From assembly GCA_938034385.1 (NCBI GenBank), contig CALHLC010000012.1, positions 1 through 64,000 on the forward strand: a stretch of 64,000 nucleotides of DNA, given 5' to 3'. Made by a program: the position numbers and the translations under genes. Each line of letters begins with the position of its first letter. The first letter of the stretch is position 1. Shown piece after piece: positions 18,531 to 27,127 of the stretch. The notes below the pieces were generated by a model. The model was not told the origin of the DNA and ran no database searches. It saw only the letters and a list, made by a program, of their open reading frames with translations. The stretch comes from an uncultured Bacteriovoracaceae bacterium (GTDB lineage: Bacteria > Bdellovibrionota > Bacteriovoracia > Bacteriovoracales > Bacteriovoracaceae).

Positions 18531-19226
18531 CTATCTAGCACTTGCAATTCTTCTTTGAACTGATTTCTTTTGAATTCTTTTCAATCTAGAGTTAACCACT
18601 GAATAATTCTTTTTAGAAAACGAGAGGCTTTCTCGTGTCGTTGCAATGATCTTACTTAGTTTTGGATCCTTTAAGTAAAAAGTTAATGCAGTAATCTTTT
18701 TAGTAGAAACATCTTTGAATAAGTAAAGATTCTTAAGCTTAGCAAGTTCAAGATTGAACTCTTTTGAGTGAGTATTTGAATACTTTGTATAATTTGAAAT
18801 AGCATCAAGTTTTTTAGACGAAACTTTATTTAGGTTTACTCTCATAAGAAAGTGTTCGAGTTTTTTATCATATAAAGAATCAGCTCTCTTTTTTAAAGTG
18901 TTTTTAACAATAGAGCTCCTGAAGTACTTTGATAGTTTCTTTTTTTGAGAATCATCTAATGAATGATAATTTTTTATAATAGATTCAATTTTAACTCTCT
19001 GGGAATCAAGGTTGTTTTTTTGAAACCCCATTAATTGTTTTTTTAGGAACTCTTTACCCTTATTGTTTAAGTGAGAGCTTTTTTGAATATTTTGAAAAAG
19101 CTGATTAGTGTAAACCTGTAAAGTTGAAAACTTCTTAATTTGTCTATCTAGCGTCTTTATTCCCAACTTGGACGTCCCAAAAGAGTTGAGAGAGAAGATG
19201 AATATAAAGCCTATTATTTTTATCAT
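18531..19226 (-). CDS. Basic exported helical protein, unknown
   Basis: The 231-residue protein has a signal peptide (MIKIIGFIFIFSLNSFG, cleavage near Gly17). The mature part is highly charged and Lys/Ser/Leu-rich, predicted mostly alpha-helical, with a strongly basic C-terminus (RLKRIQKKSVQRRIASAR). I recognise no domain. It lies only 9 bp from the end of the convergent large lipoprotein gene, with no clear terminator in between. Its isolated position gives no functional clue. Confidence 0.65.
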   Translation of the reverse strand: MIKIIGFIFIFSLNSFGTSKLGIKTLDRQIKKFSTLQVYTNQLFQNIQKSSHLNNKGKEFLKKQLMGFQKNNLDSQRVKIESIIKNYHSLDDSQKKKLSKYFRSSIVKNTLKKRADSLYDKKLEHFLMRVNLNKVSSKKLDAISNYTKYSNTHSKEFNLELAKLKNLYLFKDVSTKKITALTFYLKDPKLSKIIATTRESLSFSKKNYSVVNSRLKRIQKKSVQRRIASAR

Positions 19227-19476
19227 ACTAATATTCTAATTCGAAAATATCTTCGAGGTGAGAAAAGTATGAGTTTTTAGGTACTTAGCAAATTTTATTT
19301 TCAATATTATGCCGACTTTTAGTGGCAAATGTACTTAAATTAGACTCCTTAGCAGACAAGAGATTTGCATGAAGAGTAACCATCTTTTATTTAAGGATAA
19401 TCTTACTATCTTGAAGGATATAAGCTATATATGTCAAAATAGACTAATCATAAATTTAGAGAGAAAGGTGTTGGAA

Positions 19477-21132
19477 ATGGATAAGATTTGGACCGAGCAT
19501 TATGAAGCTGGAGTAAGAAGAGAGATTAACGTTAACGAATATAGTTCGATAACGGAGATTCTAGATCATTCTTTTGCTAATTTTTCTGAAAAAAAATCCT
19601 TTCATAATATGGGAACTGATTTAACTTATGGAGAGTTAAAGGAAAAGAGTTATAAGTTTGGTCAATACCTTCAAAGCCTTGGGTTAAAAAAAGGAGATAG
19701 GGTTGCTTTAATGATGCCTAATATTCTTCAGTATCCAGTTGCGCTTTTTGGGATCTTACAAGCTGGGATGATTGCTGTTAATGTAAACCCTCTATATACA
19801 GCAAGAGAATTAGAGCATCAGCTCAAAGACTCTGGGGCTAAGGGGATTATCATTTTTGAAAATTCAGCTCACAACTTAGAGAAAATTTTATCTAATACAA
19901 ATGTTGAGCATGTAATCGTGACAGCTGTAGGTGATTTATTAAAATTTCCAAAATCTATGCTTGTTAACTTTGTTTTAAAGTACGTTAAGAAAATGGTTCC
20001 TGCATGGAATATAAAAAGTGCAGTGAGTTTTAAAGAGGCCCTAGCAAAAGGTGATAGTTCAAAATTTGAAAAAGCTAGTTTAAATCATGATGACATTGCA
20101 TTTTTGCAATATACTGGGGGAACAACAGGTGTCTCTAAAGGAGCGATGCTTACTCATAAAAATATTATTTCTAATGTTTTACAAGCAAAAGAATGGATCA
20201 AAAATGCAATTGTTGATGGACAAGAAATTGTTATAACTCCTTTGCCTCTTTATCATATCTTTTCATTAACAGCTAATTGCTTAGTGTTTTCTTCAGTAGG
20301 AGCGACTAATATTTTGATTACAAATCCTAGAGATATTAAGGGGTTTGTTAAAGAATTGAGTAAGTGGAAATTTACGGCTCTAACAGGAGTAAATACATTA
20401 TTTAATTCTCTTATCAATAATGCTGAGTTTAGAAAGCTAGACTTTAGTCACCTTAAAGTGACTCTTGGTGGAGGAATGGCCGTTCAAAAAGCTGTTGCTC
20501 TTAAATGGCAAGATATTACAAAAATGCCTCTAATTGAGGCCTATGGATTAACCGAAACTTCGCCTGCAGCTTGTATCAATCCTATGACTCTTGATGGTTT
20601 TAATGGCTATATTGGGCTTCCTATTCCATCGACCATGATTGCTATCAAAGATGACTTAGGAGCTGACCTTGCTCATGATGAAGTTGGTGAAATATGTATT
20701 AAGGGACCTCAGGTGATGAAAGGGTATTGGCAAAGACCTAAAGAGACTTCTGATATTATGACGACTGATGGTTTCTTAAGAACTGGCGATATAGGCTTTA
20801 TGACTAAAGATGGATATTTTAAAATCGTTGACCGAAAGAAAGACATGATCTTAGTTTCAGGGTTTAACGTATTTCCAAATGAGATTGAAGATGTTGTTGC
20901 TCAGCATGATATGGTTCTGGAATGTGCTGCTATAGGTGTGGCTGATGAGAAAAGTGGAGAAGTTGTAAAAGTTTTTGTTGTTAAAAAAGATGAAGGTTTA
21001 ACTGCTGCTGATCTGAAAGCTTTTTGTAAAGAAAATCTTACTGGATATAAAGTTCCTAGGCATATTGAATTTCGAGATGATCTTCCAAAATCTAATGTTG
21101 GTAAGATATTAAGAAAAGACTTAAGGGCCTAG
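19477..21132 (+). CDS. fadD: Long-chain fatty acid-CoA ligase
   Basis: The 551-residue protein is close to E. coli FadD over its full length. It has the N-terminal GDRVALMMPNILQYPVAL block, the AMP-binding P-loop YTGGTTGVSKGAMLTH (about residues 206-222), the YGLTE motif, the TGDIG and DRKKDMI blocks, and C-terminal LPKSNVGKILRKDL with the catalytic Lys. It activates long-chain fatty acids to acyl-CoA using ATP, at the inner face of the cytoplasmic membrane. I place the start at ATG 19477 (MDKIWTEHYEAG), preceded by AAGG and matching the FadD N-terminus, rather than 36 codons upstream. It stands alone, without other beta-oxidation genes. Confidence 0.94.
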   Translation: MDKIWTEHYEAGVRREINVNEYSSITEILDHSFANFSEKKSFHNMGTDLTYGELKEKSYKFGQYLQSLGLKKGDRVALMMPNILQYPVALFGILQAGMIAVNVNPLYTARELEHQLKDSGAKGIIIFENSAHNLEKILSNTNVEHVIVTAVGDLLKFPKSMLVNFVLKYVKKMVPAWNIKSAVSFKEALAKGDSSKFEKASLNHDDIAFLQYTGGTTGVSKGAMLTHKNIISNVLQAKEWIKNAIVDGQEIVITPLPLYHIFSLTANCLVFSSVGATNILITNPRDIKGFVKELSKWKFTALTGVNTLFNSLINNAEFRKLDFSHLKVTLGGGMAVQKAVALKWQDITKMPLIEAYGLTETSPAACINPMTLDGFNGYIGLPIPSTMIAIKDDLGADLAHDEVGEICIKGPQVMKGYWQRPKETSDIMTTDGFLRTGDIGFMTKDGYFKIVDRKKDMILVSGFNVFPNEIEDVVAQHDMVLECAAIGVADEKSGEVVKVFVVKKDEGLTAADLKAFCKENLTGYKVPRHIEFRDDLPKSNVGKILRKDLRA

Positions 21133-21275
21133 AAACTGTCTAAACTTTTTACATATTTTTAAATACTATGCACATTTTTACACTTTGATAGTACAAACCA
21201 TTGAAATTACTTCTTTCTAAGTTGGTATGTTCATTGCAATGAAGTAGTTGAATCTTTTATAAGGAGACAACGACT

Positions 21276-23240
21276 ATGAAATTACTTATCAGTCTAACAC
21301 TTTTATTTTTTGTATCTTGTGGACATAAAGTCCCTGAAGTAACAGAAGGTAAGCTAGAAACTACAACGACTACTACTGGACCTGTTCAACCTATTGCCCC
21401 AGCAGTTAGGAATCATCAAGTAGTGGGAATCATTTTAAATGATGAGAATGATTTTAGTTCAACTCTTAACCTTGGATCTTTAGGAGTAGAGACATTATCT
21501 TATCAGATTTTACCTCAAACTCTTCATGGAGACATTGTTGATAATGGAAATGGAGAACTTGAATATAACTTTGATCAAGTCTTGTTAACTCAAATAGATC
21601 AATTCGAAGATGGTCGTTTTCAAGATGTTATTGAAGTTTTTGCAACAGACTCTGAAGGAAAAACTCTTCAACATAGAATTGCTATCTCAGGAATTATTAT
21701 TACAGACTTTGATGGTTCAGATGTTTCTGGTAGCGATGGTGGTTCAGATGATAGTGGTTCAACAAATGCAGGAAGTGATGATGGTGGAGTTGATAATGGA
21801 GGTGATGAAGATTCATTTGAAGCTCAAATTAATAGTGATAGATTTACGATTCATAAAGATGTTTTAAGTAATGGAGAAGCTAGGTTTATTGATGTTCTTG
21901 ATAATGATGAGTTAAGAGGTTTTAGTGTTACTGGAATCGCTGTAAATAACGTAAGTCCTTTTGATACAGTAAGTATTAGTACTTTAGATAATCAAGGGGT
22001 TATCGTTAGAGGACTAGATACTATTAAGCCTCAAGGTTTTTCTGTTAAATATACTGTTTTTGGAAGAAATAATGTTACAGGTATTGCTGGCGAGTTAGGA
22101 TCAGCGACTTTATCTATTATCGTTGAAGGGCTGCCTAGCGGAGGTGATGACAATGGCGATGACAATGGTGATGACAATGGTGATGACCAAGATGATGATC
22201 AAGATGATGATCAAGGTCAAGTAACACCAATAGAATCACCAGAGCATGAAGATATTTGTAATGCGTTTGCTCAATCTGAAAATACGAAACTTGAAGGTGT
22301 ATATACTCATAAAGGTCATTTCGGTGAGAACGCGAAACCAGCTTGCTCTATTTCAAAGTGTTTTGGGCAAGGTGATAAATTAAAAGATCAAATCTTTAGA
22401 AATAACGCCGTTCATATTGATGGTAAGAGATATAGATTAAGAGTAGAGGATTTCGATGGAGTTGAGATCGCAAGACTTTGCTATGCTCCTTTGGATAAAG
22501 ATAATCAGTTATCTATTCATAATGAAGATTTAGATTTCTTAAAAGGAACAGAAGGGTTTGAGAAAACGATTACAGTTATTGAAACTAAAGGAGAAATGCC
22601 TCTTGAAATAAATGGATTGAGCACAACTAAGACTATCATTAAAGGAAGTTTAAGTAATGTTCCTGGGACTCACCTTAGAGTATTAAGTGAAAGTGTTCTT
22701 GAAAATGGTAATACTCTTAATTTTAGATATGATATCGAAGACTTAAATATTATTGCTAACTTAGATAAGAATATTTTTTATCACGATAGTTACACTGTTG
22801 AGATAAAGGATAATGCAAGAGTTATCTATACAGTTAAAGTTAATGTGAGTTTTAGAATTAAAGGAGTTCAAGAGTTTGTTTTAAGAGATCAGATTACTGA
22901 ACACAAAATTGATGTATTTACTTTCTTTGGAAGTAATAACCCTGATAAGATCTTAGACGAAGAAGTTAAACTTGAAGGTCTTGCAACAGTATTCTTAGAA
23001 GACGAACATACGATTATTAGCCTTGATTGTTTAGCTGATGATAAATACGACCTTCAAGAAAATGATGACTCAGAAGGAGAAAGCTCTTTTCACTTTGTTT
23101 GGAGAGACCCTGATCTTGGAAACTTTCCTGCCGGGGATGCAGCTGTAAGTGTTACTTGTACTGGAAGTTTTTTAAATGAGCGAACTGGTAATATCATAAA
23201 AGCAAATGATGAGAATCCACTAAGAATAAAGTTTGATTAA
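21276..23240 (+). CDS. Large lipoprotein with Asp/Gly-rich linkers
   Basis: The 654-residue protein has a lipoprotein signal MKLLISLTLLFFVSC (Cys15) and a strong ribosome site (AAGGAG). A Thr-rich spacer (LETTTTTTGP) follows the lipid anchor. Then come beta-rich modules of about 100 residues separated by two acidic linkers, one Gly/Ser/Asp (about residues 150-180) and one built from six 12-bp repeats encoding GDDN/QDDD units (22143-22214). The C-terminal half has more beta structure and paired cysteines. The architecture suggests an extended cell-surface protein in which acidic linkers may bind calcium. I cannot assign a family. A good intrinsic terminator follows at 23252-23276. Confidence 0.72.
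   Translation: MKLLISLTLLFFVSCGHKVPEVTEGKLETTTTTTGPVQPIAPAVRNHQVVGIILNDENDFSSTLNLGSLGVETLSYQILPQTLHGDIVDNGNGELEYNFDQVLLTQIDQFEDGRFQDVIEVFATDSEGKTLQHRIAISGIIITDFDGSDVSGSDGGSDDSGSTNAGSDDGGVDNGGDEDSFEAQINSDRFTIHKDVLSNGEARFIDVLDNDELRGFSVTGIAVNNVSPFDTVSISTLDNQGVIVRGLDTIKPQGFSVKYTVFGRNNVTGIAGELGSATLSIIVEGLPSGGDDNGDDNGDDNGDDQDDDQDDDQGQVTPIESPEHEDICNAFAQSENTKLEGVYTHKGHFGENAKPACSISKCFGQGDKLKDQIFRNNAVHIDGKRYRLRVEDFDGVEIARLCYAPLDKDNQLSIHNEDLDFLKGTEGFEKTITVIETKGEMPLEINGLSTTKTIIKGSLSNVPGTHLRVLSESVLENGNTLNFRYDIEDLNIIANLDKNIFYHDSYTVEIKDNARVIYTVKVNVSFRIKGVQEFVLRDQITEHKIDVFTFFGSNNPDKILDEEVKLEGLATVFLEDEHTIISLDCLADDKYDLQENDDSEGESSFHFVWRDPDLGNFPAGDAAVSVTCTGSFLNERTGNIIKANDENPLRIKFD
22143..22214 (+). repeat. Six-unit 12-bp tandem repeat (GDDN/DDDQ linker)
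   Basis: The unit GGTGATGACAAT occurs about six times with small changes (later units GATGATGATCAA). It keeps the reading frame and encodes an acidic linker. Copy number changes would alter linker length by four residues without breaking the gene. Confidence 0.85.
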
Positions 23241-23251
23241 TTATTAGGACT

Positions 23252-23276
23252 AAAGGCCTCGAAAGAGGCCTTTTTT
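23252..23276. terminator. Bidirectional Rho-independent terminator
   Basis: The arms AAAGGCCTC and GAGGCCTTT pair perfectly around a GAAA tetraloop and are followed by a T run on the plus strand; the left side gives an A run that becomes T-rich on the minus strand. It sits between the ends of the convergent lipoprotein gene (stop at 23240) and the 115-residue exported protein gene (stop at 23275). Confidence 0.9.
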
Positions 23277-23622
23277 AATAAGGTGTTTTCTTCTTCCAGA
23301 CAACATTATTAAATCTAAATTTTACATACTTTTTATCTAATCCAAAGTCAGCAAGTTCTACATTTAAAGGTTGTGACCATGTTGAATAACTTCCATTTTT
23401 TTTCAACATTAAAGACATTTTGAAATTTGAAAACTCTGTTCTAAGGTTTTCTACTCCTAAAGAATTTGTTGTTGTATGAAATACTTTATCGATTTTTCTT
23501 CCAGGCTGGTCAACTTGGAATCTTATATAGTAAGCATCAGGTTTGAAATCTCTCCAATAAAAATACGTTCGAGAAAAAGAAGGAAGAGATAAAAGTGTAA
23601 TAAAAATAATAAATGCTTTCAT
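23275..23622 (-). CDS. Small exported protein, unknown
   Basis: The 115-residue protein has a signal peptide (MKAFIIFITLLSLPSFS). The mature part is rich in aromatic and basic residues (TYFYWRDFKPDAYYIRF) and alternates like a beta-sandwich domain. I recognise no family. It is the last gene of a minus-strand set (24647 to 23275) that also includes an acidic lipoprotein and a 216-residue exported protein, separated from the latter by 21 bp. Confidence 0.65.
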   Translation of the reverse strand: MKAFIIFITLLSLPSFSRTYFYWRDFKPDAYYIRFQVDQPGRKIDKVFHTTTNSLGVENLRTEFSNFKMSLMLKKNGSYSTWSQPLNVELADFGLDKKYVKFRFNNVVWKKKTPY

Positions 23623-23643
23623 GCATCTATTATAGATTGAGCT

Positions 23644-24294
23644 TTATGAGTTTTGCCACTTGTTGAAGAAATTTCTCCAATAACTTTTAAAGAAAGTCTT
23701 AGCATTAAATAAAAGACCTATGACTTGGCTACTAATAGGAATGCCTTTTCTTCTCATTTGTATGATTGATTCATCTTCAATAAGTTCGTATTCCCGATCA
23801 TTTATGTCGGCAAAGTATGAAATATTAATACTACTTTTATCACTTAAGCTGCAGGCCGTAGAAGCGTCTACTATTCCTACTTTGAGATTAAAATCATCTA
23901 GAGCAAAGTGGGGAAGGTCTTTGATCATGTCACAAGTAAGAGTAAATTCTTTGGTATTGCTAGTACATTTTAAATAAAACCTTGGATATAATCTTCCGGG
24001 AAGATCAGTGGAGTTGGGCAGAGGTCTTAGTCGAATCTTTAAAATACTAATTAATGTATCTTTCTTCTTAACTTCTTTTACAACATTGGATTCAATCATA
24101 TCCATAGTATTCATTTTTATAACGTTTAGGAATCTATGTTCATAACCTAAACCATCTATAGTGTGGTATTGATTAAACTTTGAAAATTTATTTACAAGTG
24201 ATTTTTTATCTTTTTTTACACATTCAGATAATTCCTCCGAAATAGTCAGAGACAATGAGATATTAGCAATTAAAACAATTAATAGAAATTTCAT
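23644..24294 (-). CDS. Exported protein, unknown
   Basis: The 216-residue protein has a signal-type N-terminus (MKFLLIVLIANISLSLT). The mature part contains four cysteines (ECVKKD, LKCTS, LTCDM, ACSLS) and mixed beta structure, with a basic aromatic C-terminus (FKSYWRNFFNKW). The start overlaps the stop of the upstream acidic lipoprotein by one base, indicating translational coupling. There is no recognisable domain; function unknown. Confidence 0.65.
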   Translation of the reverse strand: MKFLLIVLIANISLSLTISEELSECVKKDKKSLVNKFSKFNQYHTIDGLGYEHRFLNVIKMNTMDMIESNVVKEVKKKDTLISILKIRLRPLPNSTDLPGRLYPRFYLKCTSNTKEFTLTCDMIKDLPHFALDDFNLKVGIVDASTACSLSDKSSINISYFADINDREYELIEDESIIQMRRKGIPISSQVIGLLFNAKTFFKSYWRNFFNKWQNS

Positions 24295-24647
24295 TATTGG
24301 TCTTCCTTCTTACTTTCTTCTTCGTCGTCAGATTCTTCTTCGTCGTCAGACTCTTCTTCGTCGTCAAACTCTTCTTCGTCTAAAACTATATCTTCAATAT
24401 TTATTTCATCCGGATCTTCTTCATCTTCAGATCTAGTGAGTTCGGCTTGCTTTGTCGCCGTTAACATTAATTTCAATTCAGTCATTAATTCCTTTGCTTC
24501 AGGAAGAAAGCCTTCTAATTGGTCATTAAGACGTTTCATTTCTTGGGCCATAGATCCAGTTTCTTTAGCCATGGTTTCAGTATCGTTTTTATAACCACAT
24601 GAAGTGAGTAAAAGACCTAAGAAAAGAATATAAAATTTATTTTTCAT
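24294..24647 (-). CDS. Acidic lipoprotein with Asp/Glu repeat tail
   Basis: I place the start at ATG 24647, giving MKNKFYILFLGLLLTSC with lipobox TSC (Cys17) and a 117-residue product; a start six codons further upstream would disturb the signal. The middle is a short coiled-coil-like helix (MAKETGSMAQEMKRLNDQ). The C-terminal third is almost only Asp, Glu and Ser, encoded by 18-bp tandem repeats, each giving DDEEES. The pattern suggests an outer-membrane-anchored helix with an acidic, possibly cation-binding or electrostatic tail. No family recognised. Confidence 0.7.
   Translation of the reverse strand: MKNKFYILFLGLLLTSCGYKNDTETMAKETGSMAQEMKRLNDQLEGFLPEAKELMTELKLMLTATKQAELTRSEDEEDPDEINIEDIVLDEEEFDDEEESDDEEESDDEEESKKEDQ
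24316..24380 (-). repeat. 18-bp tandem repeat encoding DDEEES
   Basis: The unit TCTTCTTCGTCGTCAGAY (plus strand) is repeated three full times at 24316, 24334 and 24352 and partly once more to 24380. It is nearly perfect and frame-preserving, so length variation between strains is likely. Confidence 0.88.
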
Positions 24648-24672
24648 TTGACGCAATATAGCCAAAAAGAAA

Positions 24673-24695
24673 GGCCCCGTCTAATAGACAGGGCC
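24673..24695 (-). terminator. Rho-independent terminator after the nadE/H1-like operon
   Basis: The arms GGCCC-GTCT and AGAC-GGGCC pair around an AAT loop with one internal C/A mismatch. On the minus strand the stem is followed by TTTCTTTTTGG. It lies about 60 bp after the stop of the lysine-rich protein gene and just upstream of the acidic lipoprotein gene. Confidence 0.82.
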
Positions 24696-24755
24696 CTACA
24701 TTCATTAGACAGATATTATTTATATCTTTTTTGAATTTATTTGAGATAAAAGTGC

Positions 24756-25316
24756 TTATTTTCTCTTAGTTTTTCTTCTAGAAGTCTTTCTAGCGCTCTT
24801 TTTAACCTTCTTTTTTGTTTTTCGTATAACCTTTTTAGCTCTCTTCTTTGTGCTTTTAGTCTTCTTTCTAACTTTTTTAGCCTTTTTAACTACTTTCTTT
24901 TTAGTTTTCCTAACTACTTTTTTAGCTTTTCTCTTTGTCTTTCTTACTTTTTTCTTCGCTTTCTTTTTTGTCTTTTTGACTGCTTTCTTAGCTTTTAAGA
25001 TTGATTTCTCAAGGTTTTTTTGAAGAGAATACAAATCATCAACAGCTTCATTCATAAAGGACTTTGCAGTAGCAATTTCTGTTTTTAATTTCTTATTAAT
25101 AACTTTCTCAATTTTCTTTTTCTCTGAAAGAAACCTTTTCTTTAGATCATCTAAGTCATTATCAACATAAGAATTAATTTCTTTCGTTGTTTGTTTTACA
25201 AGACCATCTAAGTTTTTCTTGAGATCATTTAGATCTCCACTTGAGATAAGTTTGTTTACTCCTTTTTGTAGCTTTTTAAATCTTTTTGCTAACCCTTTAC
25301 TTTTTTTCTTTGCCAT
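24756..25316 (-). CDS. Lysine-rich histone H1-like protein
   Basis: The 186-residue protein has two halves. Residues 1-115 form a charged, amphipathic helical domain (LKKNLDGLVKQTTKEINSYV, FLSEKKKIEKVINKKLKT) that is likely a coiled coil. Residues 116-186 are almost pure Lys, Arg, Ala, Val and Thr in repeats of the KKxxRKTKKK type, like eukaryotic histone H1 tails and bacterial H1-like or AlgP-like proteins. It should bind DNA or another polyanion. GGAGAAAAA directly before the ATG is a good ribosome site. It starts 8 bp after nadE and is followed by a terminator, so it is the distal gene of a nadE operon. Confidence 0.8.
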   Translation of the reverse strand: MAKKKSKGLAKRFKKLQKGVNKLISSGDLNDLKKNLDGLVKQTTKEINSYVDNDLDDLKKRFLSEKKKIEKVINKKLKTEIATAKSFMNEAVDDLYSLQKNLEKSILKAKKAVKKTKKKAKKKVRKTKRKAKKVVRKTKKKVVKKAKKVRKKTKSTKKRAKKVIRKTKKKVKKSARKTSRRKTKRK

Positions 25317-25324
25317 TTTTTCTC

Positions 25325-27067
25325 CTAATCGAAATAAAATCCAGTATGTTTATTTATCGGTATTCTGTATCCAAAACCAAAGCTTTTTGTCTTTAATTTT
25401 ATTATCGGACAAAACTGCATTCTCTTAAATTCTGACCTTGCATAAAGTTTAAGTACTAGGTCTATGTCACGGGCCTCAAAGCCCATTTCAATCAGGTCAG
25501 ATCTATCATATCTGTAGGATAAGAGACATTCTAAAATAGCATCTAAGATAGGATAGGGTGGTAGAGAGTCTGTATCAAACTGATTTTCTCTAAGCTCAGC
25601 GGTCGGTTTTCTCTTAATAATCCCTTCTGGGATAATATTATCGTGAACTTCATTAATATAGTCACACAGATCAAAGGCCTCTGTTTTATATAGGTCCCCG
25701 ATAATACTAAATGCTCCAACACTATCTCCATAAAGAGTAGAATAACCCACTGCAATTTCAGATTTATTTGAAGTATTGATAACTAAAGAGCCAGATTGAT
25801 TAGATCTAGCAAAGATAAGTGCTCCCCTGAGCCTGGCTTGAATATTCTCATCTGGTAGACCTTCAAATGGTTCTTCAAAGTAGTCAGTGAAAGTCTCTCT
25901 CACCATAGTATGAATAGACTTTATCGGTAATACTTTAAAGGGAACATTAAGACTTTTGCATAACTGTTCAGATAACTCCAAGCTTTGAGTACTAGAGTAT
26001 TGACTAGGCATATAGATGGCCTCAACTGACATATCGTCTTTAAGAGCTAGCTTAATTAATGTTAATGCTAAACTTGAGTCAAGTCCGCCAGATAAAGCGA
26101 GTTGGAATTTATTGAATCCATTTTGTTTTGCATACTCTCGAATAGCAAAAGTTGTCGCTTTTAAAATATGATCTTTCTGATCATTCGTAAGAGAGATTAG
26201 TTCAGCACTCTCTTTTGAGATATTTACTCTTGGCTGAAATAGGCTCTCCCATGAATGAGTAATCTCTAATCCTTCGTTATCATAAGTAGTCTTTTTTAGA
26301 TCTTGAATTTGAAGCTCTAATTGATCTGCTTGGAAAAATTTAGCTTGAGCTGTGATTTCATTACCATTAACAAGAAAGCTTCCTCCATCAAAGAGAACTT
26401 CATCTTGTTCAGCAACCATATTTACGTAGGCAAAAGGAGCTTTAAGCATATTTGAGATATCTTGAGCTTGAGCAATTCTGCTTTCATTTTTTGTGATTCC
26501 AAAAGGACTAGCACTAATATTAACGATGAGATCATAGTTATCGCTTGATTCTATTAAATCAGCGACTGGATTTGCTTTATAATGAACTGATTGCCACATA
26601 TCTTCACAAATTAAAAGGCCTATATTTAAACCATCCCACTGAATTGATTTTGAAGTTTCACCTGGAGTGAAATATTTCCTTTCATCAAAAATGTCATAAT
26701 TAGGGAGAAGTCGCTTTGAATAGATCTTCTTTAAAGGAGATCCTGGTGAGAGTGCATAGATTGAGTTTTGAATCTTCTGGGTTATACCTGATTCAGAAAA
26801 TTCATAGTGGAGCCCTCCTATTAGATGAAGTGACTCGCTTGGTTTCAAACTTGAGCTATATTCATTGATCTTTTTAAGAAAATTTTGATAAGTTTCAAAA
26901 AATGATTTTTGAAGACATAAATCTTGAAGAGGATATCCGCTTAAAAACAGCTCTGGGTAGATATGTAGGGCCTTATCCTTATTTTGAAGATTTGACTCTA
27001 AGACATTGAAAATAGATTCAAAATCTGCAATTTTTTCATGGCATTGGTGGATTATAATTTTACTCAT
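25325..27067 (-). CDS. nadE: Glutamine-dependent NAD+ synthetase
   Basis: The 580-residue protein joins an N-terminal nitrilase-type glutaminase domain and a C-terminal NAD synthetase domain. The glutaminase triad is visible as Glu39 (PELFLSGYP), Lys in YSKRLLPNY and Cys in LLICEDMW. The synthetase has the PP-loop SGGLDSSLALTL, and later STLYGDSVGAFS and KRKPTAELRENQ. It amidates nicotinic acid adenine dinucleotide to NAD+ with ATP and glutamine. I choose ATG 27067 (MSKIIIHQCHEK), preceded by GGAGAAG; the longer frame to 27136 would overlap trmFO and lacks support. It is divergent from trmFO. Confidence 0.95.
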   Translation of the reverse strand: MSKIIIHQCHEKIADFESIFNVLESNLQNKDKALHIYPELFLSGYPLQDLCLQKSFFETYQNFLKKINEYSSSLKPSESLHLIGGLHYEFSESGITQKIQNSIYALSPGSPLKKIYSKRLLPNYDIFDERKYFTPGETSKSIQWDGLNIGLLICEDMWQSVHYKANPVADLIESSDNYDLIVNISASPFGITKNESRIAQAQDISNMLKAPFAYVNMVAEQDEVLFDGGSFLVNGNEITAQAKFFQADQLELQIQDLKKTTYDNEGLEITHSWESLFQPRVNISKESAELISLTNDQKDHILKATTFAIREYAKQNGFNKFQLALSGGLDSSLALTLIKLALKDDMSVEAIYMPSQYSSTQSLELSEQLCKSLNVPFKVLPIKSIHTMVRETFTDYFEEPFEGLPDENIQARLRGALIFARSNQSGSLVINTSNKSEIAVGYSTLYGDSVGAFSIIGDLYKTEAFDLCDYINEVHDNIIPEGIIKRKPTAELRENQFDTDSLPPYPILDAILECLLSYRYDRSDLIEMGFEARDIDLVLKLYARSEFKRMQFCPIIKLKTKSFGFGYRIPINKHTGFYFD

Positions 27068-27090
27068 TTGCTCTTCTCCGCTATGAATGA

Positions 27091-27118
27091 ATTGTAGAAT
27101 ATTTCTAAACATTTGTAA
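27091..27118 (-). promoter_or_regulatory. Candidate sigma-70-type promoter for nadE
   Basis: On the minus strand, TTACAA (27118-27113) and TACAAT (27096-27091) are separated by 16 bp and lie about 24 bp upstream of the nadE start. The match to -35/-10 consensus is moderate. In A+T-rich DNA such matches also occur by chance. Confidence 0.35.
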
Positions 27119-27127
27119 GGGGTAATA

